This document shows, in pieces, positions 9,608 through 19,278 of a stretch of DNA of 64,000 nt. A program made the translations under genes and the position numbers. Each line of letters starts with the position of its first letter. Positions within the stretch are counted from its first letter, which is position 1. Under the pieces are notes generated by a model. The model searched no databases. It saw only the letters and a list, made by a program, of their open reading frames with translations, and had not been told where the DNA came from. Source of the DNA: Gammaproteobacteria bacterium (GTDB lineage Bacteria > Pseudomonadota > Gammaproteobacteria > Ga0077554 > Ga007554); assembly GCA_023266055.1 (NCBI GenBank), contig JAHFRW010000007.1:1-64000 (forward strand), written 5' to 3'.

Positions 9608-10966
9608 ATGAAAACAACCGGCAAAACCCGTCACCTGCGACGATTGAAAAATACCTTGTTCATCATCATGCTGGTCAGCATTGCCGGCCTGCTGGCATGG
9701 CTCAGTACGCGTTATGATTATCAGTCAGACTGGACGGCGAGCGGACGTCATACACTGTCCCAGGCCAGCACTACATTGCTTGATCAGCTCAAGGGCCCGG
9801 TCACTGTGATTGCCTTTGTCCGCTCAGTGGATGCCAGCCGTAAATCCATTACGGAAATAATGGGCCGTTATCAGCGCCACAAGGCTGATATTTCCCTGAC
9901 CTTTGTGGATCCCAATACCGCGCTGGATCAGGTGCGTGATCACGGGATCAGTGCTGATGGTGAGTTGCTGCTGCAATATGCGGATCGCAAGGAAATAATA
10001 CACGATACCAGTGAGCAAAGTATTACCAACGCCATGCAACGCCTGTTGCGTGGCGGTGAGCGCTGGATAGTATTTCTGGAGGGCCACGGCGAGCGCAACC
10101 CACAGGGTCGTGCCAACCATGATATCAGTGATTGGATGCGTCAACTGGAGGCGAAAGGATTCAAGGCGCAGACGCTTAATCTGGCCACTCACGGCCAAAT
10201 TCCTGACAATACTACAGCATTGGTGATCGCAGGCCCGCAACTTGACCTGTTACCCGGTGAAGTGACGCAGATTCAACATTATCTCGCGCAGGGCGGTAAC
10301 TTGTTGTGGTTGGGTGATCCCGGCTCATTGCATGGTTTGGCACCTGTTGCGAAATTCATGGGCGTGAAATTTTTACCTGGCGTTGTTGTTGATCCCAGTG
10401 TGCAGGTTTATTCCATTGATAATCCTGCCTTTGCCCTGGCGGCCGATTATGGTAACCATGCCATTACCCGGGGCTTTAATGTCATCACATTATTTCCTTT
10501 TGCGAGTGCCCTGGAAATCACTGCCCCCGCAGGCTGGCAAAGCCAGTCATTCCTGATGACCGGCGAGCGCAGCTGGGCAGAAACCGGCCCGCTTGCGGGT
10601 GAGATACGCTATACTGAAAAAGAAGATATTGCGGGGCCATTGGTGCTGGGAGCCAGCATTAGTCGCGAAATAAAGCGTGATGATGGAACACACACGCAGC
10701 AGCGAGTCGTGGTGCTGGGGGATGGTGATTTTCTGTCGAATGCCTATCTGGGCAATGGTGGCAACCTCAATCTGGGGATGAATATCCTGAACTGGCTGAG
10801 CCATGACGACACATTGATCGCGATTCCCATTAAAACCGCCCCTGACCTGAATCTGATGTTATCGCCGCTACAGTCGGGGATTATTGCCGTGGCACTTCTG
10901 TTGGGCATTCCATTGCTACTGGCCGGCAGTGGCATGTTAATCTGGGTACGCCGTCGCAGGCGATAA
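9608..10966 (+). CDS. GldG-type substrate-binding/accessory protein
   Basis: N-terminal TM, GldG-like domain (SQASTTLLDQLKGPVTVIAF..), C-terminal TM; operon with ABC genes. Confidence 0.85.
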   Translation: MKTTGKTRHLRRLKNTLFIIMLVSIAGLLAWLSTRYDYQSDWTASGRHTLSQASTTLLDQLKGPVTVIAFVRSVDASRKSITEIMGRYQRHKADISLTFVDPNTALDQVRDHGISADGELLLQYADRKEIIHDTSEQSITNAMQRLLRGGERWIVFLEGHGERNPQGRANHDISDWMRQLEAKGFKAQTLNLATHGQIPDNTTALVIAGPQLDLLPGEVTQIQHYLAQGGNLLWLGDPGSLHGLAPVAKFMGVKFLPGVVVDPSVQVYSIDNPAFALAADYGNHAITRGFNVITLFPFASALEITAPAGWQSQSFLMTGERSWAETGPLAGEIRYTEKEDIAGPLVLGASISREIKRDDGTHTQQRVVVLGDGDFLSNAYLGNGGNLNLGMNILNWLSHDDTLIAIPIKTAPDLNLMLSPLQSGIIAVALLLGIPLLLAGSGMLIWVRRRRR

Positions 10967-10991
10967 CACTGACAGGGTTTCAATAAAGACG

Positions 10992-11807
10992 ATGCCCGAA
11001 CTACCTGAAGTTGAAACGACCCGGCGTGGCATCGCGCCATACGCACTGGGGCAGCGCGTAACACAGGTGATTGTGCGCAATCCCCACTTGCGCCAGTTAG
11101 TGTCCCCGCAATTGGCGGGTGCGCTGGCCGGGCATGTCATTCATGCCATAGACCGGCGTGGAAAATATTTATTGCTGCGTAGTACCCCCGGCACAGTCAT
11201 CATCCATTTGGGCATGTCGGGAAATTTACGGGTATTACCCGCGAGTGTTGCTGCAGAAAAACACGATCATGTCGATATTGTATTAGCCAGTGGCCGGTGT
11301 TTGCGACTGCGTGACCCGCGCCGTTTTGGCACTGTGGTGTGGACGGATGAGGATCCGTTACAACATATTCTGTTGCGGAGTCTGGGGCCGGAGCCTTTGG
11401 ATGACGACTTTACCGCGTTTCATTTGTACCAGTCTTCCCGTGGCCGCAAAATCCCCGTAAAGCAATTCATCATGGATGGCCATATCGTCACAGGCGTAGG
11501 TAATATTTACGCGAGCGAAAGCCTGTTCCTGGCAGGCATTCATCCCGGTAGCGGCGCCGGGCGCGTTTCGTTGAAGCGCTACGAGCGACTCACGGTTGCC
11601 ATCAGGCAGGTATTGAATGCGGCCATCCAGCAGGGTGGCACTACCCTGCGTGACTTTCATGATGGTGAAGGAAAACCGGGATATTTTCAGCAACAGCTTA
11701 ATGTATATGGCCGCGCTGGCGAGCCTTGCCCTACCTGCCAGCGCCCGATTGCACAATTACGGCAAGGGCAACGCTCAACTTTTTACTGCGTTGATTGTCA
11801 AACCTGA
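10992..11807 (+). CDS. mutM: formamidopyrimidine-DNA glycosylase
   Basis: MPELPEVETTRRGI start, C-terminal zinc finger CPTCQRPIAQLRQGQRSTFYCVDCQT. Confidence 0.97.
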   Translation: MPELPEVETTRRGIAPYALGQRVTQVIVRNPHLRQLVSPQLAGALAGHVIHAIDRRGKYLLLRSTPGTVIIHLGMSGNLRVLPASVAAEKHDHVDIVLASGRCLRLRDPRRFGTVVWTDEDPLQHILLRSLGPEPLDDDFTAFHLYQSSRGRKIPVKQFIMDGHIVTGVGNIYASESLFLAGIHPGSGAGRVSLKRYERLTVAIRQVLNAAIQQGGTTLRDFHDGEGKPGYFQQQLNVYGRAGEPCPTCQRPIAQLRQGQRSTFYCVDCQT

Positions 11808-11825
11808 TTTGGAAATAAAGTAGCC

Positions 11826-12278
11826 ATGAATATAGATTTTATGAAGTTGTTTAACAAAGTCGTTGGCGTCGTGTTTGGCTTCATGTTGTTGTTTCTTACC
11901 CTGGGCATCATCATCGGCGTGATACGTCTTTTTATGTATACCGGCGATCTGATCATGGAGAAAGAGCTCACCCTGCAATATTCCAAAATCATCTCGGATG
12001 TGCTGACGTTGTTTATTCTGGTTGAGCTGTCGCGCTCGCTGGTGGAGTATTTCAACACCCAGCGGCTGCGTATGACATTCATTGTCGACGCCGCGATTGT
12101 GTTTGTGTTGCGTGAAATCATGATCAAACTGTTTGAGCATAAGGTTACGCCCGAAGAAATCTATGCGCTCAGCGCATTGTTGCTGGTATTGACCGTGCTG
12201 CGTATTGGCTCGGTACTCATGTACCAGCGTGAAAAGACACTTGGTAAACCGGCGCCCACGGGTTCAGTCGAACCTTGA
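11826..12278 (+). CDS. PsiE-like (phosphate-starvation-inducible) membrane protein
   Basis: Four hydrophobic segments, PsiE-like LVELSRSLVEYF and FVLREIMIKLFE. Confidence 0.7.
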   Translation: MNIDFMKLFNKVVGVVFGFMLLFLTLGIIIGVIRLFMYTGDLIMEKELTLQYSKIISDVLTLFILVELSRSLVEYFNTQRLRMTFIVDAAIVFVLREIMIKLFEHKVTPEEIYALSALLLVLTVLRIGSVLMYQREKTLGKPAPTGSVEP

Positions 12279-12330
12279 ATCAAGGAACCTCTGATGTGTC
12301 AGAGTTTCTGCGGCACAAGGAGGTGCTAGC

Positions 12331-12384
12331 ATGTTTCAATCATTGAAACATGGGGAAAGCAAAAAATCATTATGGTTGCCTTGA
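12331..12384 (+). CDS. candidate small ORF MFQSLKHGESKKSLWLP
   Basis: Near-consensus SD AAGGAGGT 7 nt upstream of ATG; ends just before a strong terminator; start overlaps palindrome ATGTTTCAATCATTGAAACAT. Confidence 0.3.
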   Translation: MFQSLKHGESKKSLWLP

Positions 12385-12402
12385 GAAAGGTAACGCATGT
12401 AC

Positions 12403-12443
12403 CCGGTCACCCGGAAATTTTTTCGGGGTGACCGGATTTTTTA
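12403..12443. terminator. rho-independent terminator
   Basis: CCGGTCACCC...GGGTGACCGG stem followed by ATTTTTTATT. Confidence 0.85.
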
Positions 12444-14006
12444 TTATTTGGGTGGTATTTCCTGCGGGGCGGGAGATGGCCGGGAAACGGCGCCAGCGTT
12501 TTCGCCATCCCTGGCGGGCGCATGCGGTAATGTTCCCGATGATGCTGTCGCTAGATCACGTATTTTTACAATCACCCCGCCTTGTTGAAGCGCCAGCGTT
12601 TGCGCCGCACCACCCAATTGCGCGATGGTACGACCCAGTTCGCGGTATGTGGGTTGATAAGGATTGAACATTAAATGAGTAACACCCTTGATGGTCTTTA
12701 AGAAATCCTCGTTCTCTTTTGCAGGTGGAGGGAGTGGCAGCACATCTCGCTTGCAGGCGATCATGGTGCGACCAGGCCATTGGCTGGCGGCCTGGAAAGG
12801 TTGGGTGGTATCTGCCGCTTCCTGGCTGAGAAGTTGAATTAATTTATCCTCGGCATTGAGTACCTCGTCCTGGATCACCTGCCGGTAATCCCTGATATTC
12901 AGCATAAATACTGTAGCAGTAACCATCATCACGATCATCACCAGGCCACGTTGCCCCATCAGGCTATTTCTATTGAGTGCCTGATTCATTACGATCAGGC
13001 GCGGAATGCCAAAGTATAGTATCAGCGTCAGTGCCACCATTGCCCAAGTTGCATCAGCCGTTGTCAGCCCAATGAATGCCCCCAGCAGCAACGTACTGCC
13101 CATCAGGCTGCCCAGGAGCGCGCGTCTTTCCAGAAATATTACTGCCAGCAGAAGCGAGGCGAAAATAATACCGCCCGCCAGTCCCGGCGCGTCGAGAGGA
13201 TCGACTGTCGTAATCATGCCCAGCGCAGTGAACGGGTTAGACCACCAATGCATCAAATTCCAGCCTTCACGCATGACCAACGGTACCAGGGCGGCAATAG
13301 GCACACCGATCAGAATATGTTTTCTGTGATTGGCGTCGGGCGAATCTTTGGCCGGTGTGTTATACCAGTGCCATAACAGGGCGAAAGGGTATGCCAACCC
13401 CATCGGGTGTAATGTTACACAAATGCCCGTCAGCAACAGCTGCATGAATAGCCACCCGCCTGATGCGCGGGGTGATGCGCGATAGGTCTTGTCCAGCCAG
13501 ACCCCCAGGCCAAACACCAGCAAAAGATAGGGGCCGACGCCAATGGCATCCGCCTGGGTTAACGTAATGGGTGCGATGGCCAGCAAGGCGCTTGCGATCA
13601 GGGCGGACTCATTGCTGACGGTTCGGCGACTCCAGTTATAAAAGAGCAAAATAGCCGAAAACATCACAATTAATGTGTACACCTTGGCCGCTATGATACT
13701 ACCGGACCAATACAGGCCCAGTGGCACAAAAAATAACGCCCGAAAGTCAGGGAGTCCAGAAATAACAATGGGGTTGGCGATGGCGTCAACGATGGACCAA
13801 TTTAACAGTAATCCGCGGGCAGCGCCCTCGTCCAGTCCATAAGGACTGAATCTTACGAGGTCCAGCGCCAGAATTGTCCCGCCCCACATAATCATGGCCA
13901 GGAGCCCCCAAGAAGAGTTGGGAATTCTGGATATCATTGATTTTCCTTTATAATCTTCGTTTTGCATGATAAGTTTTATATAACGGGCTGACTTTTGCGA
14001 GAACAT
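12444..14006 (-). CDS. multi-TM glycosyltransferase-like membrane protein (GT39/ArnT-like)
   Basis: About 10 hydrophobic segments with DLVRFSPYGLDEGAARGLLLNW N-terminal loop; distant to dolichyl-mannosyltransferase-type proteins. Confidence 0.55.
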   Translation of the reverse strand: MFSQKSARYIKLIMQNEDYKGKSMISRIPNSSWGLLAMIMWGGTILALDLVRFSPYGLDEGAARGLLLNWSIVDAIANPIVISGLPDFRALFFVPLGLYWSGSIIAAKVYTLIVMFSAILLFYNWSRRTVSNESALIASALLAIAPITLTQADAIGVGPYLLLVFGLGVWLDKTYRASPRASGGWLFMQLLLTGICVTLHPMGLAYPFALLWHWYNTPAKDSPDANHRKHILIGVPIAALVPLVMREGWNLMHWWSNPFTALGMITTVDPLDAPGLAGGIIFASLLLAVIFLERRALLGSLMGSTLLLGAFIGLTTADATWAMVALTLILYFGIPRLIVMNQALNRNSLMGQRGLVMIVMMVTATVFMLNIRDYRQVIQDEVLNAEDKLIQLLSQEAADTTQPFQAASQWPGRTMIACKRDVLPLPPPAKENEDFLKTIKGVTHLMFNPYQPTYRELGRTIAQLGGAAQTLALQQGGVIVKIRDLATASSGTLPHAPARDGENAGAVSRPSPAPQEIPPK

Positions 14007-14373
14007 CTTATACTATGATACAGACCCTGCGGGAAAGGGATAGTTTAGGAGTAGCCTAAAACTTGTTGGCCTGATTGTACAACAGGTGCGTCAATGGATG
14101 TGTGTATCACGGTGATTTTGTGAGGAAATGCCGGGTCATAGCGGTGATGAGCCGGGCCAGATTGATTTGGTAATCATAAGCGCAGAGGGGGATACAGACG
14201 TTTTATGAATCACCCCGATGAAGTCGCTTCACGGAATTATAGAGGCGGGCACTTGCATTACTAAAATTGTCATGTTATATATCTCCAAGCTCGGTTGAAA
14301 CCAGCTTTAAGAATAATATCTGTTATTAGACCTGTGGTATTGGGTGGCTACAAATAAAGTGGAGGTGGTTCGT

Positions 14374-14466
14374 ATGATGTACACAGCAGATGTTTTTACA
14401 ATTTACGCAATTTGGTTTCCGGCCGCCTTTGGTTTTGCTGCACTTTTAGTTAAGCTCAATTCCTGA
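14374..14466 (+). CDS. candidate 30-aa single-TM small protein MMYTADVFTIYAIWFPAAFGFAALLVKLNS
   Basis: SD-like GTGGAGGTGG upstream; single hydrophobic segment; upstream of the cytochrome genes. Confidence 0.4.
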   Translation: MMYTADVFTIYAIWFPAAFGFAALLVKLNS

Positions 14467-14634
14467 TTTTTCGTATTGAATCAGGCGCATTATTTGGGCA
14501 AGCGCACAAGTGTGTCTTAGGGATTCCGTGAAAGCTGCCCGGGTAGTATTGTTCCGGGGCTGGGTTTCACAAGTAAGGCTTGTTGGTGGGCAGACTATAT
14601 AATTAAGGTCACCGACAAGAAGAATGGTTAAAAA

Positions 14635-15399
14635 TTGGGAGGGTGTCTTCAAATGAGACGTATAATAATTTCGACTGCAGCAGTACTTATGATGGCAATC
14701 GTGCCGTCGGTTGTCATGGCAAGTGCTGCGGCATATCCGAAGGGTGATGGTGATTTGGCGAATGGTAAAAAAATCTTTACCGAAGGTAAAGGTACTGTTC
14801 CGGCCTGTAACTCATGCCATGGCCCGGAAGGTCTGGGTGATGACAATATGGGCACACCGCGTATCGCGGGTCAGTTTTACACCTTTTTACACAAACAGTT
14901 GGAAGATTTTGCTTCTGACAAGCGCACAGACACCACCATGTTCATCATGAACGCCAATGCCAAGGGCTTGACGGAACAGGATCGCAAGGATGTTGCTACT
15001 TATCTGGCAAGTCTGCGCAAGAAAGGCGATACCAAAACCTCAAATCTTGAAGAATTGAAGGCCGCAGGTATCACTGTGGGTGAGACCCACAAAGGCAAGT
15101 CCCTAGTTTATTGGGGTGGAAATGATAAAGGTATTCCCGCCTGCTATTCCTGCCATGGTTTTAACGGCATGGGCGCGCCACCTATTTTCCCCATGATTGG
15201 TCAGCAGCGCTACGTCTATCTGGTTAACCAGTTGAAGAAATGGCGTGATGGTAGCCGTGCCAATGATCCTAAGGGTGCAATGCAGGCCGTGGCAAGAAAA
15301 ATGTCTGATGAAGATATCAATAATGCCGCTGCTTATTTGACAACGACTTCATTTTACTCCGATGGAAATCTGCATACTGCGTATGACCCCGCGCACTAA
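14635..15399 (+). CDS. dihaem cytochrome c4
   Basis: Two CXXCH motifs (CNSCH, CYSCH), signal peptide, c4-type tandem domain; true start probably MRRIII at 14653. Confidence 0.92.
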   Translation: MGGCLQMRRIIISTAAVLMMAIVPSVVMASAAAYPKGDGDLANGKKIFTEGKGTVPACNSCHGPEGLGDDNMGTPRIAGQFYTFLHKQLEDFASDKRTDTTMFIMNANAKGLTEQDRKDVATYLASLRKKGDTKTSNLEELKAAGITVGETHKGKSLVYWGGNDKGIPACYSCHGFNGMGAPPIFPMIGQQRYVYLVNQLKKWRDGSRANDPKGAMQAVARKMSDEDINNAAAYLTTTSFYSDGNLHTAYDPAH

Positions 15400-15441
15400 G
15401 CCAGCACTCGCTGGTTTATAAAAAATAATAGTCAGGTCCTT

Positions 15442-15473
15442 AGGCGGGGAAGCTTTTCCCCGCCTTGTTTTTT
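15442..15473 (+). terminator. rho-independent terminator after cytochrome c4
   Basis: AGGCGGGGAAGCTTTTCCCCGCCT + TGTTTTTT. Confidence 0.9.
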
Positions 15474-15615
15474 AGGGGCAGACAAATTGAACTTCCCGTA
15501 TTCTGTGTTGTCAAACTTCTGTATGGTTTGTATTCCCCTTGCATACTTATTCTCTTATAGGCTATTCCTATAGCCTTCCTATGTTTGATCATTTTCATAT
15601 ATAAGGCGCTATTTC

Positions 15616-16236
15616 ATGGGGAAGCAACGTCTAAAGTCTGGTGAGAAAATACTTTTTAGTATTTTTGGCGCGTTTTTGGTGTTGGGGATCATCGCTTTTA
15701 TTGCGCTTGAAGTGGTGCGTTCGCGTGCTTCAACGCCAATGTTTGTCAGCACTACCCACTTTAATTTCTCACCTGTGGGTCTGGAAGGTTCAAAAATTTA
15801 TCGTGAGGCGCGCTGTAACTCGTGCCATCGCGCCTTGCGTATGGGCACCAACATGGGGCTGAACCTCGATGGCATCGGCTCACGCCGTTCGCTGCAATGG
15901 ATAGAGGGATTTTTAAATGACCCGGAAAAAGTATATGGTGCTACTACCATTGATCACGGCAGCAGTTTATCGGCACCCAAAGAGGCAAACTATGTCGCTA
16001 AATTGCCCAAGGAAGATCTGCGTAAAATCGCCATATTTTTATCAGAGTTAACCGCAGATTCCGGTTCGGCAGTGGCCAAGGCGCCGCCACAGGAGCGTTC
16101 TGGATTTATCGACGAAATGGTAAGCACATTTGCTCCGGAGAGCTGGAAGGAAAAATACAAGGATGTGCGTACTAAATCTTCTCAGGAAAGCTCACCTGAA
16201 GGTGGTATGGGCGTCAAGGATAGTGAGCAACAGTGA
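15616..16236 (+). CDS. membrane-anchored monohaem cytochrome c (NorC-like)
   Basis: N-terminal TM, GSKIYREARCNSCHRAL haem motif. Confidence 0.85.
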   Translation: MGKQRLKSGEKILFSIFGAFLVLGIIAFIALEVVRSRASTPMFVSTTHFNFSPVGLEGSKIYREARCNSCHRALRMGTNMGLNLDGIGSRRSLQWIEGFLNDPEKVYGATTIDHGSSLSAPKEANYVAKLPKEDLRKIAIFLSELTADSGSAVAKAPPQERSGFIDEMVSTFAPESWKEKYKDVRTKSSQESSPEGGMGVKDSEQQ

Positions 16237-16760
16237 ATAATAATGAGCCGTGGATCCATGCCCATGAGATGGATTATAAACGTTATACCTTATGGTTTTT
16301 TTATGCGTGTGTCATTTATAGTTTGATAGGGTTTTCCTGGGGGGTAATTGTTGGCATGTTACCTGACTTGAGGGAATTCATTAACCACCGTCCACATGGC
16401 AATCTTATTATGCTGGGTCATGGGCATATCAACCTGTTGGGTTGGGTGGAGATGGCTATTTTTGGTTCGGTGTACTATATCATTCCGCGCATTGTGAAGC
16501 GGCCCATTTATAGCTTGGGGTTGGTGAAGCTGCATTTCTGGACACATAATTTTGGTTTGTTGGGTATGGTCATTTCATTTGTGGCGGCGGGTACTCTGGG
16601 AGGCATGGCCAGCATGAGCATGACCCCTGATGAAGTGAAGGCCGTGGTGCGTCCGTTTATGATTATGGTGGGGTTGTTTGGTTCCATGGTGCTTGCCGCG
16701 AACTGTATCTGGGCGTATAACATTTTCAAAACCTGCGCGGGTTGGAAGGAGCGTCAGTGA
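16233..16760 (+). CDS. short CcoN/NorB-like haem-copper-oxidase subunit I homologue
   Basis: GTG start overlapping upstream stop; 4 TM with HRPHGNLIMLGHGHINLLGWVEMAIFGSVYYIIPRI and LHFWTHNFGLLGM; only 175 aa. Confidence 0.8.
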   Translation: MNNNEPWIHAHEMDYKRYTLWFFYACVIYSLIGFSWGVIVGMLPDLREFINHRPHGNLIMLGHGHINLLGWVEMAIFGSVYYIIPRIVKRPIYSLGLVKLHFWTHNFGLLGMVISFVAAGTLGGMASMSMTPDEVKAVVRPFMIMVGLFGSMVLAANCIWAYNIFKTCAGWKERQ

Positions 16761-17317
16761 TGATGGCCCAGGCTGATAACGGCGCTGCATCCAGAGGCAA
16801 ATTGTGGCCGATAGGGATCGCCGTGGGAATGGTTCTGATCGTAGGTCTGATACTGTTGGGATATGACTATGATGGGGGCAGTAATAAAGCCACGTTGTTG
16901 GTAGGCCAGAAAGCACCGGCGTTGCGTACTAAAACATTGGCCGATGTTGGGGGAGATTTTAGCAGAATCACCAGCTACCGTTACCCTGATGAGCGCATGT
17001 ATCAATATTCTCTGGATGATGCACTGAAGACGGGGAAGCCGATTTTGCTGGAATTTGCCACTCCAGGCCATTGTACGGTGTGTGACGTGCAACTACAGCA
17101 GTTGAAATCACTGGCGGTCAAATATGAGTCCAAAGTCATTTTCATGCATATGGATCAATACCAGAACCCTGAAGCTTTTATTGCTTACAAGGTCAAGGGT
17201 GATCCATGGACATTCATGATTGATAGTGCCGGTATCGTGAGTGGCAAGCAGCCGGGTCGCATGCTGTATGGTGAGCTGGAATTGATGATTGGTCGCGCGT
17301 TAGGGGAAAGAAGCTAA
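16760..17317 (+). CDS. membrane-anchored thioredoxin-fold protein (TlpA-like)
   Basis: PILLEFATPGHCTVCDVQLQQLKSLAVKYESKVIFMHMD; start overlaps upstream stop (TGATG). Confidence 0.8.
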   Translation: MMAQADNGAASRGKLWPIGIAVGMVLIVGLILLGYDYDGGSNKATLLVGQKAPALRTKTLADVGGDFSRITSYRYPDERMYQYSLDDALKTGKPILLEFATPGHCTVCDVQLQQLKSLAVKYESKVIFMHMDQYQNPEAFIAYKVKGDPWTFMIDSAGIVSGKQPGRMLYGELELMIGRALGERS

Positions 17318-17321
17318 AGAT

Positions 17322-17780
17322 ATGGCCGAATCAGGCAAGTGTTATCAGTTGGTACAGGATCGCAAGGGGTTGATGTGGGATTTATGGTTGTATGTGCCCA
17401 CGGTCGTGTTCCTGATATTGATTGCCATCAAGGTGTGGTATGGACCATATCAGGATTGGACGTATGTGTTGGTGTTCATGGCGACATTTTTCGCCTTTGC
17501 CGGGGCTAATCGTATCCTAAAAACACGCTTGATGATATTGCCAGGCGCGCCCACCGCGATTGATGTCAACAAGCAGCGTGTGCGCTTTGAGCTGCGCAAT
17601 GGTACGCAGGTGGACTTGGTGAAGGGCGTGCGTTTTTTTGGTGACTTTGTCGGTAAGAGTTTTGCCGTGACAGGCGTGGATATGTCTGGAAAGAAGCAGC
17701 AATATGTATTTCATCGTGGCCAGTTCGTGGATGAAGGCCAGTTCAAGGATGTGAAATCTTTTCTGCAGGTTTATAAATAG
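17322..17780 (+). CDS. hypothetical membrane protein with C-terminal PH-like beta domain
   Basis: Two TM segments then beta-rich region; 5 nt after upstream gene. Confidence 0.65.
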   Translation: MAESGKCYQLVQDRKGLMWDLWLYVPTVVFLILIAIKVWYGPYQDWTYVLVFMATFFAFAGANRILKTRLMILPGAPTAIDVNKQRVRFELRNGTQVDLVKGVRFFGDFVGKSFAVTGVDMSGKKQQYVFHRGQFVDEGQFKDVKSFLQVYK

Positions 17781-17871
17781 CCGTGTTGATGGGTTGAGAG
17801 TCCGTGAGTACAAGCCATGCTTGTACCGAAATACCGCCAGATTGAGTGCCCAGTTCCTGGAGTAAGTCGGT

Positions 17872-19200
17872 TTACAGTGTGTCTGTGACCCGCACACCCC
17901 ACAGATCGTGTTCTTCCGTATCAATAATTTTTACTTCCACGAATTCTCCAACATTTAATCCGCTGGCATCTTCAATGAACACCTGTCCGTCGATGCCTGG
18001 GGCGTCTGCGGCTGAACGTGCCACGGCACCTTCGCTGTCGATTTCATCAATCAGTACGGTCATGCTTTTGCCAATTTTGCGTAGCAGTTTGGCGGTGCTG
18101 ATATCTTCCTGTACGGCCATGAAGCGTGACATGCGTTCTTGCTTGACGTCTTCAGGCACGGGATTTGGCAGGGCGTTGGCGGCGGCGCCCGTCACTGGTG
18201 AATAGGTGAAGCAGCCGACACGATCCAGTTGTGCTTCCTGTAGAAAGTCCAGCAGGTATTCGAAGTCCTCATCGGTTTCGCCGGGGAAGCCGACGATAAA
18301 CGTGCTGCGTACCGTAATGTCAGGGCACAGGGTACGCCAGTGATGCAGGCGTGCGAGCGTGTTTTCGCTATTGGCGGGACGTTTCATGGCTTTCAGGATG
18401 CGTGGCTGGGCGTGTTGTAAGGGTACGTCCAGATACGGCAGAATTTTGCCTTCCGCCATCAACGGAATAAGCTCATCGACATGCGGATAGGGGTATACGT
18501 AATGCATGCGTACCCATACACCCAGATCACCCAGCGCCTGTGCAAGATCAGTCAAGCGGGTCTTGATGGGCCGGCCTTGCCAGAAGCCCGTTCGGTATTT
18601 AACATCGACGCCATAGGCGCTGGTATCCTGTGAGATCACCAGCAGTTCACGTACGCCCGCTGTTACCAGGTTTTCGGCCTCCTGCATTACATCGCCAATC
18701 GGACGGCTGACCAGGTCACCGCGCATGGAGGGGATGATGCAAAAGCTGCAACGGTGATTACAGCCTTCCGAAATTTTCAAGTAGGCGTAATGTTTGGGTG
18801 TCAGCTTGATGCCTTGCGGCGGAATCAGGCTGGTGTACGGGTCGTGTGCGGGTGGCAGGTGATGGTGCACGGCATGCATGACTTCCTGCAGGGCGTGAGG
18901 GCCGGTGACGGCCAGTACCTGTGGGTGTGCCGCGCGAATCACGTCTTCACGTGCGCCCAGACAGCCGGTGACGATCACCTTGCCATTTTCTGCCAGGGCT
19001 TCACCGATGGTATCCAGTGATTCTTCCACAGCGCTGTCAATGAAGCCGCAGGTATTAACGACGACGAGGTCGGCATCTTGATAGGTGGGTGAGAGCGTGT
19101 ACCCTTCGGCGCGTAACTGCGTGAGGATCTGCTCGGAATCGACGAGTGCCTTGGGGCAGCCGAGACTGATGAAGCCAACTTTAGGTGTGGAAGGTGTCAT
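17872..19200 (-). CDS. rimO: ribosomal protein S12 methylthiotransferase
   Basis: [17 protein letters not shown] start, radical [22 protein letters not shown] domain. Confidence 0.97.
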   Translation of the reverse strand: MTPSTPKVGFISLGCPKALVDSEQILTQLRAEGYTLSPTYQDADLVVVNTCGFIDSAVEESLDTIGEALAENGKVIVTGCLGAREDVIRAAHPQVLAVTGPHALQEVMHAVHHHLPPAHDPYTSLIPPQGIKLTPKHYAYLKISEGCNHRCSFCIIPSMRGDLVSRPIGDVMQEAENLVTAGVRELLVISQDTSAYGVDVKYRTGFWQGRPIKTRLTDLAQALGDLGVWVRMHYVYPYPHVDELIPLMAEGKILPYLDVPLQHAQPRILKAMKRPANSENTLARLHHWRTLCPDITVRSTFIVGFPGETDEDFEYLLDFLQEAQLDRVGCFTYSPVTGAAANALPNPVPEDVKQERMSRFMAVQEDISTAKLLRKIGKSMTVLIDEIDSEGAVARSAADAPGIDGQVFIEDASGLNVGEFVEVKIIDTEEHDLWGVRVTDTL

Positions 19201-19278
19201 GGACTATTATGTGTGATCCTGGATGCGACGCAAAAAAACAACGCGTTATTGTAGCGTAATTTTTCGGGCGAGAGTGGG

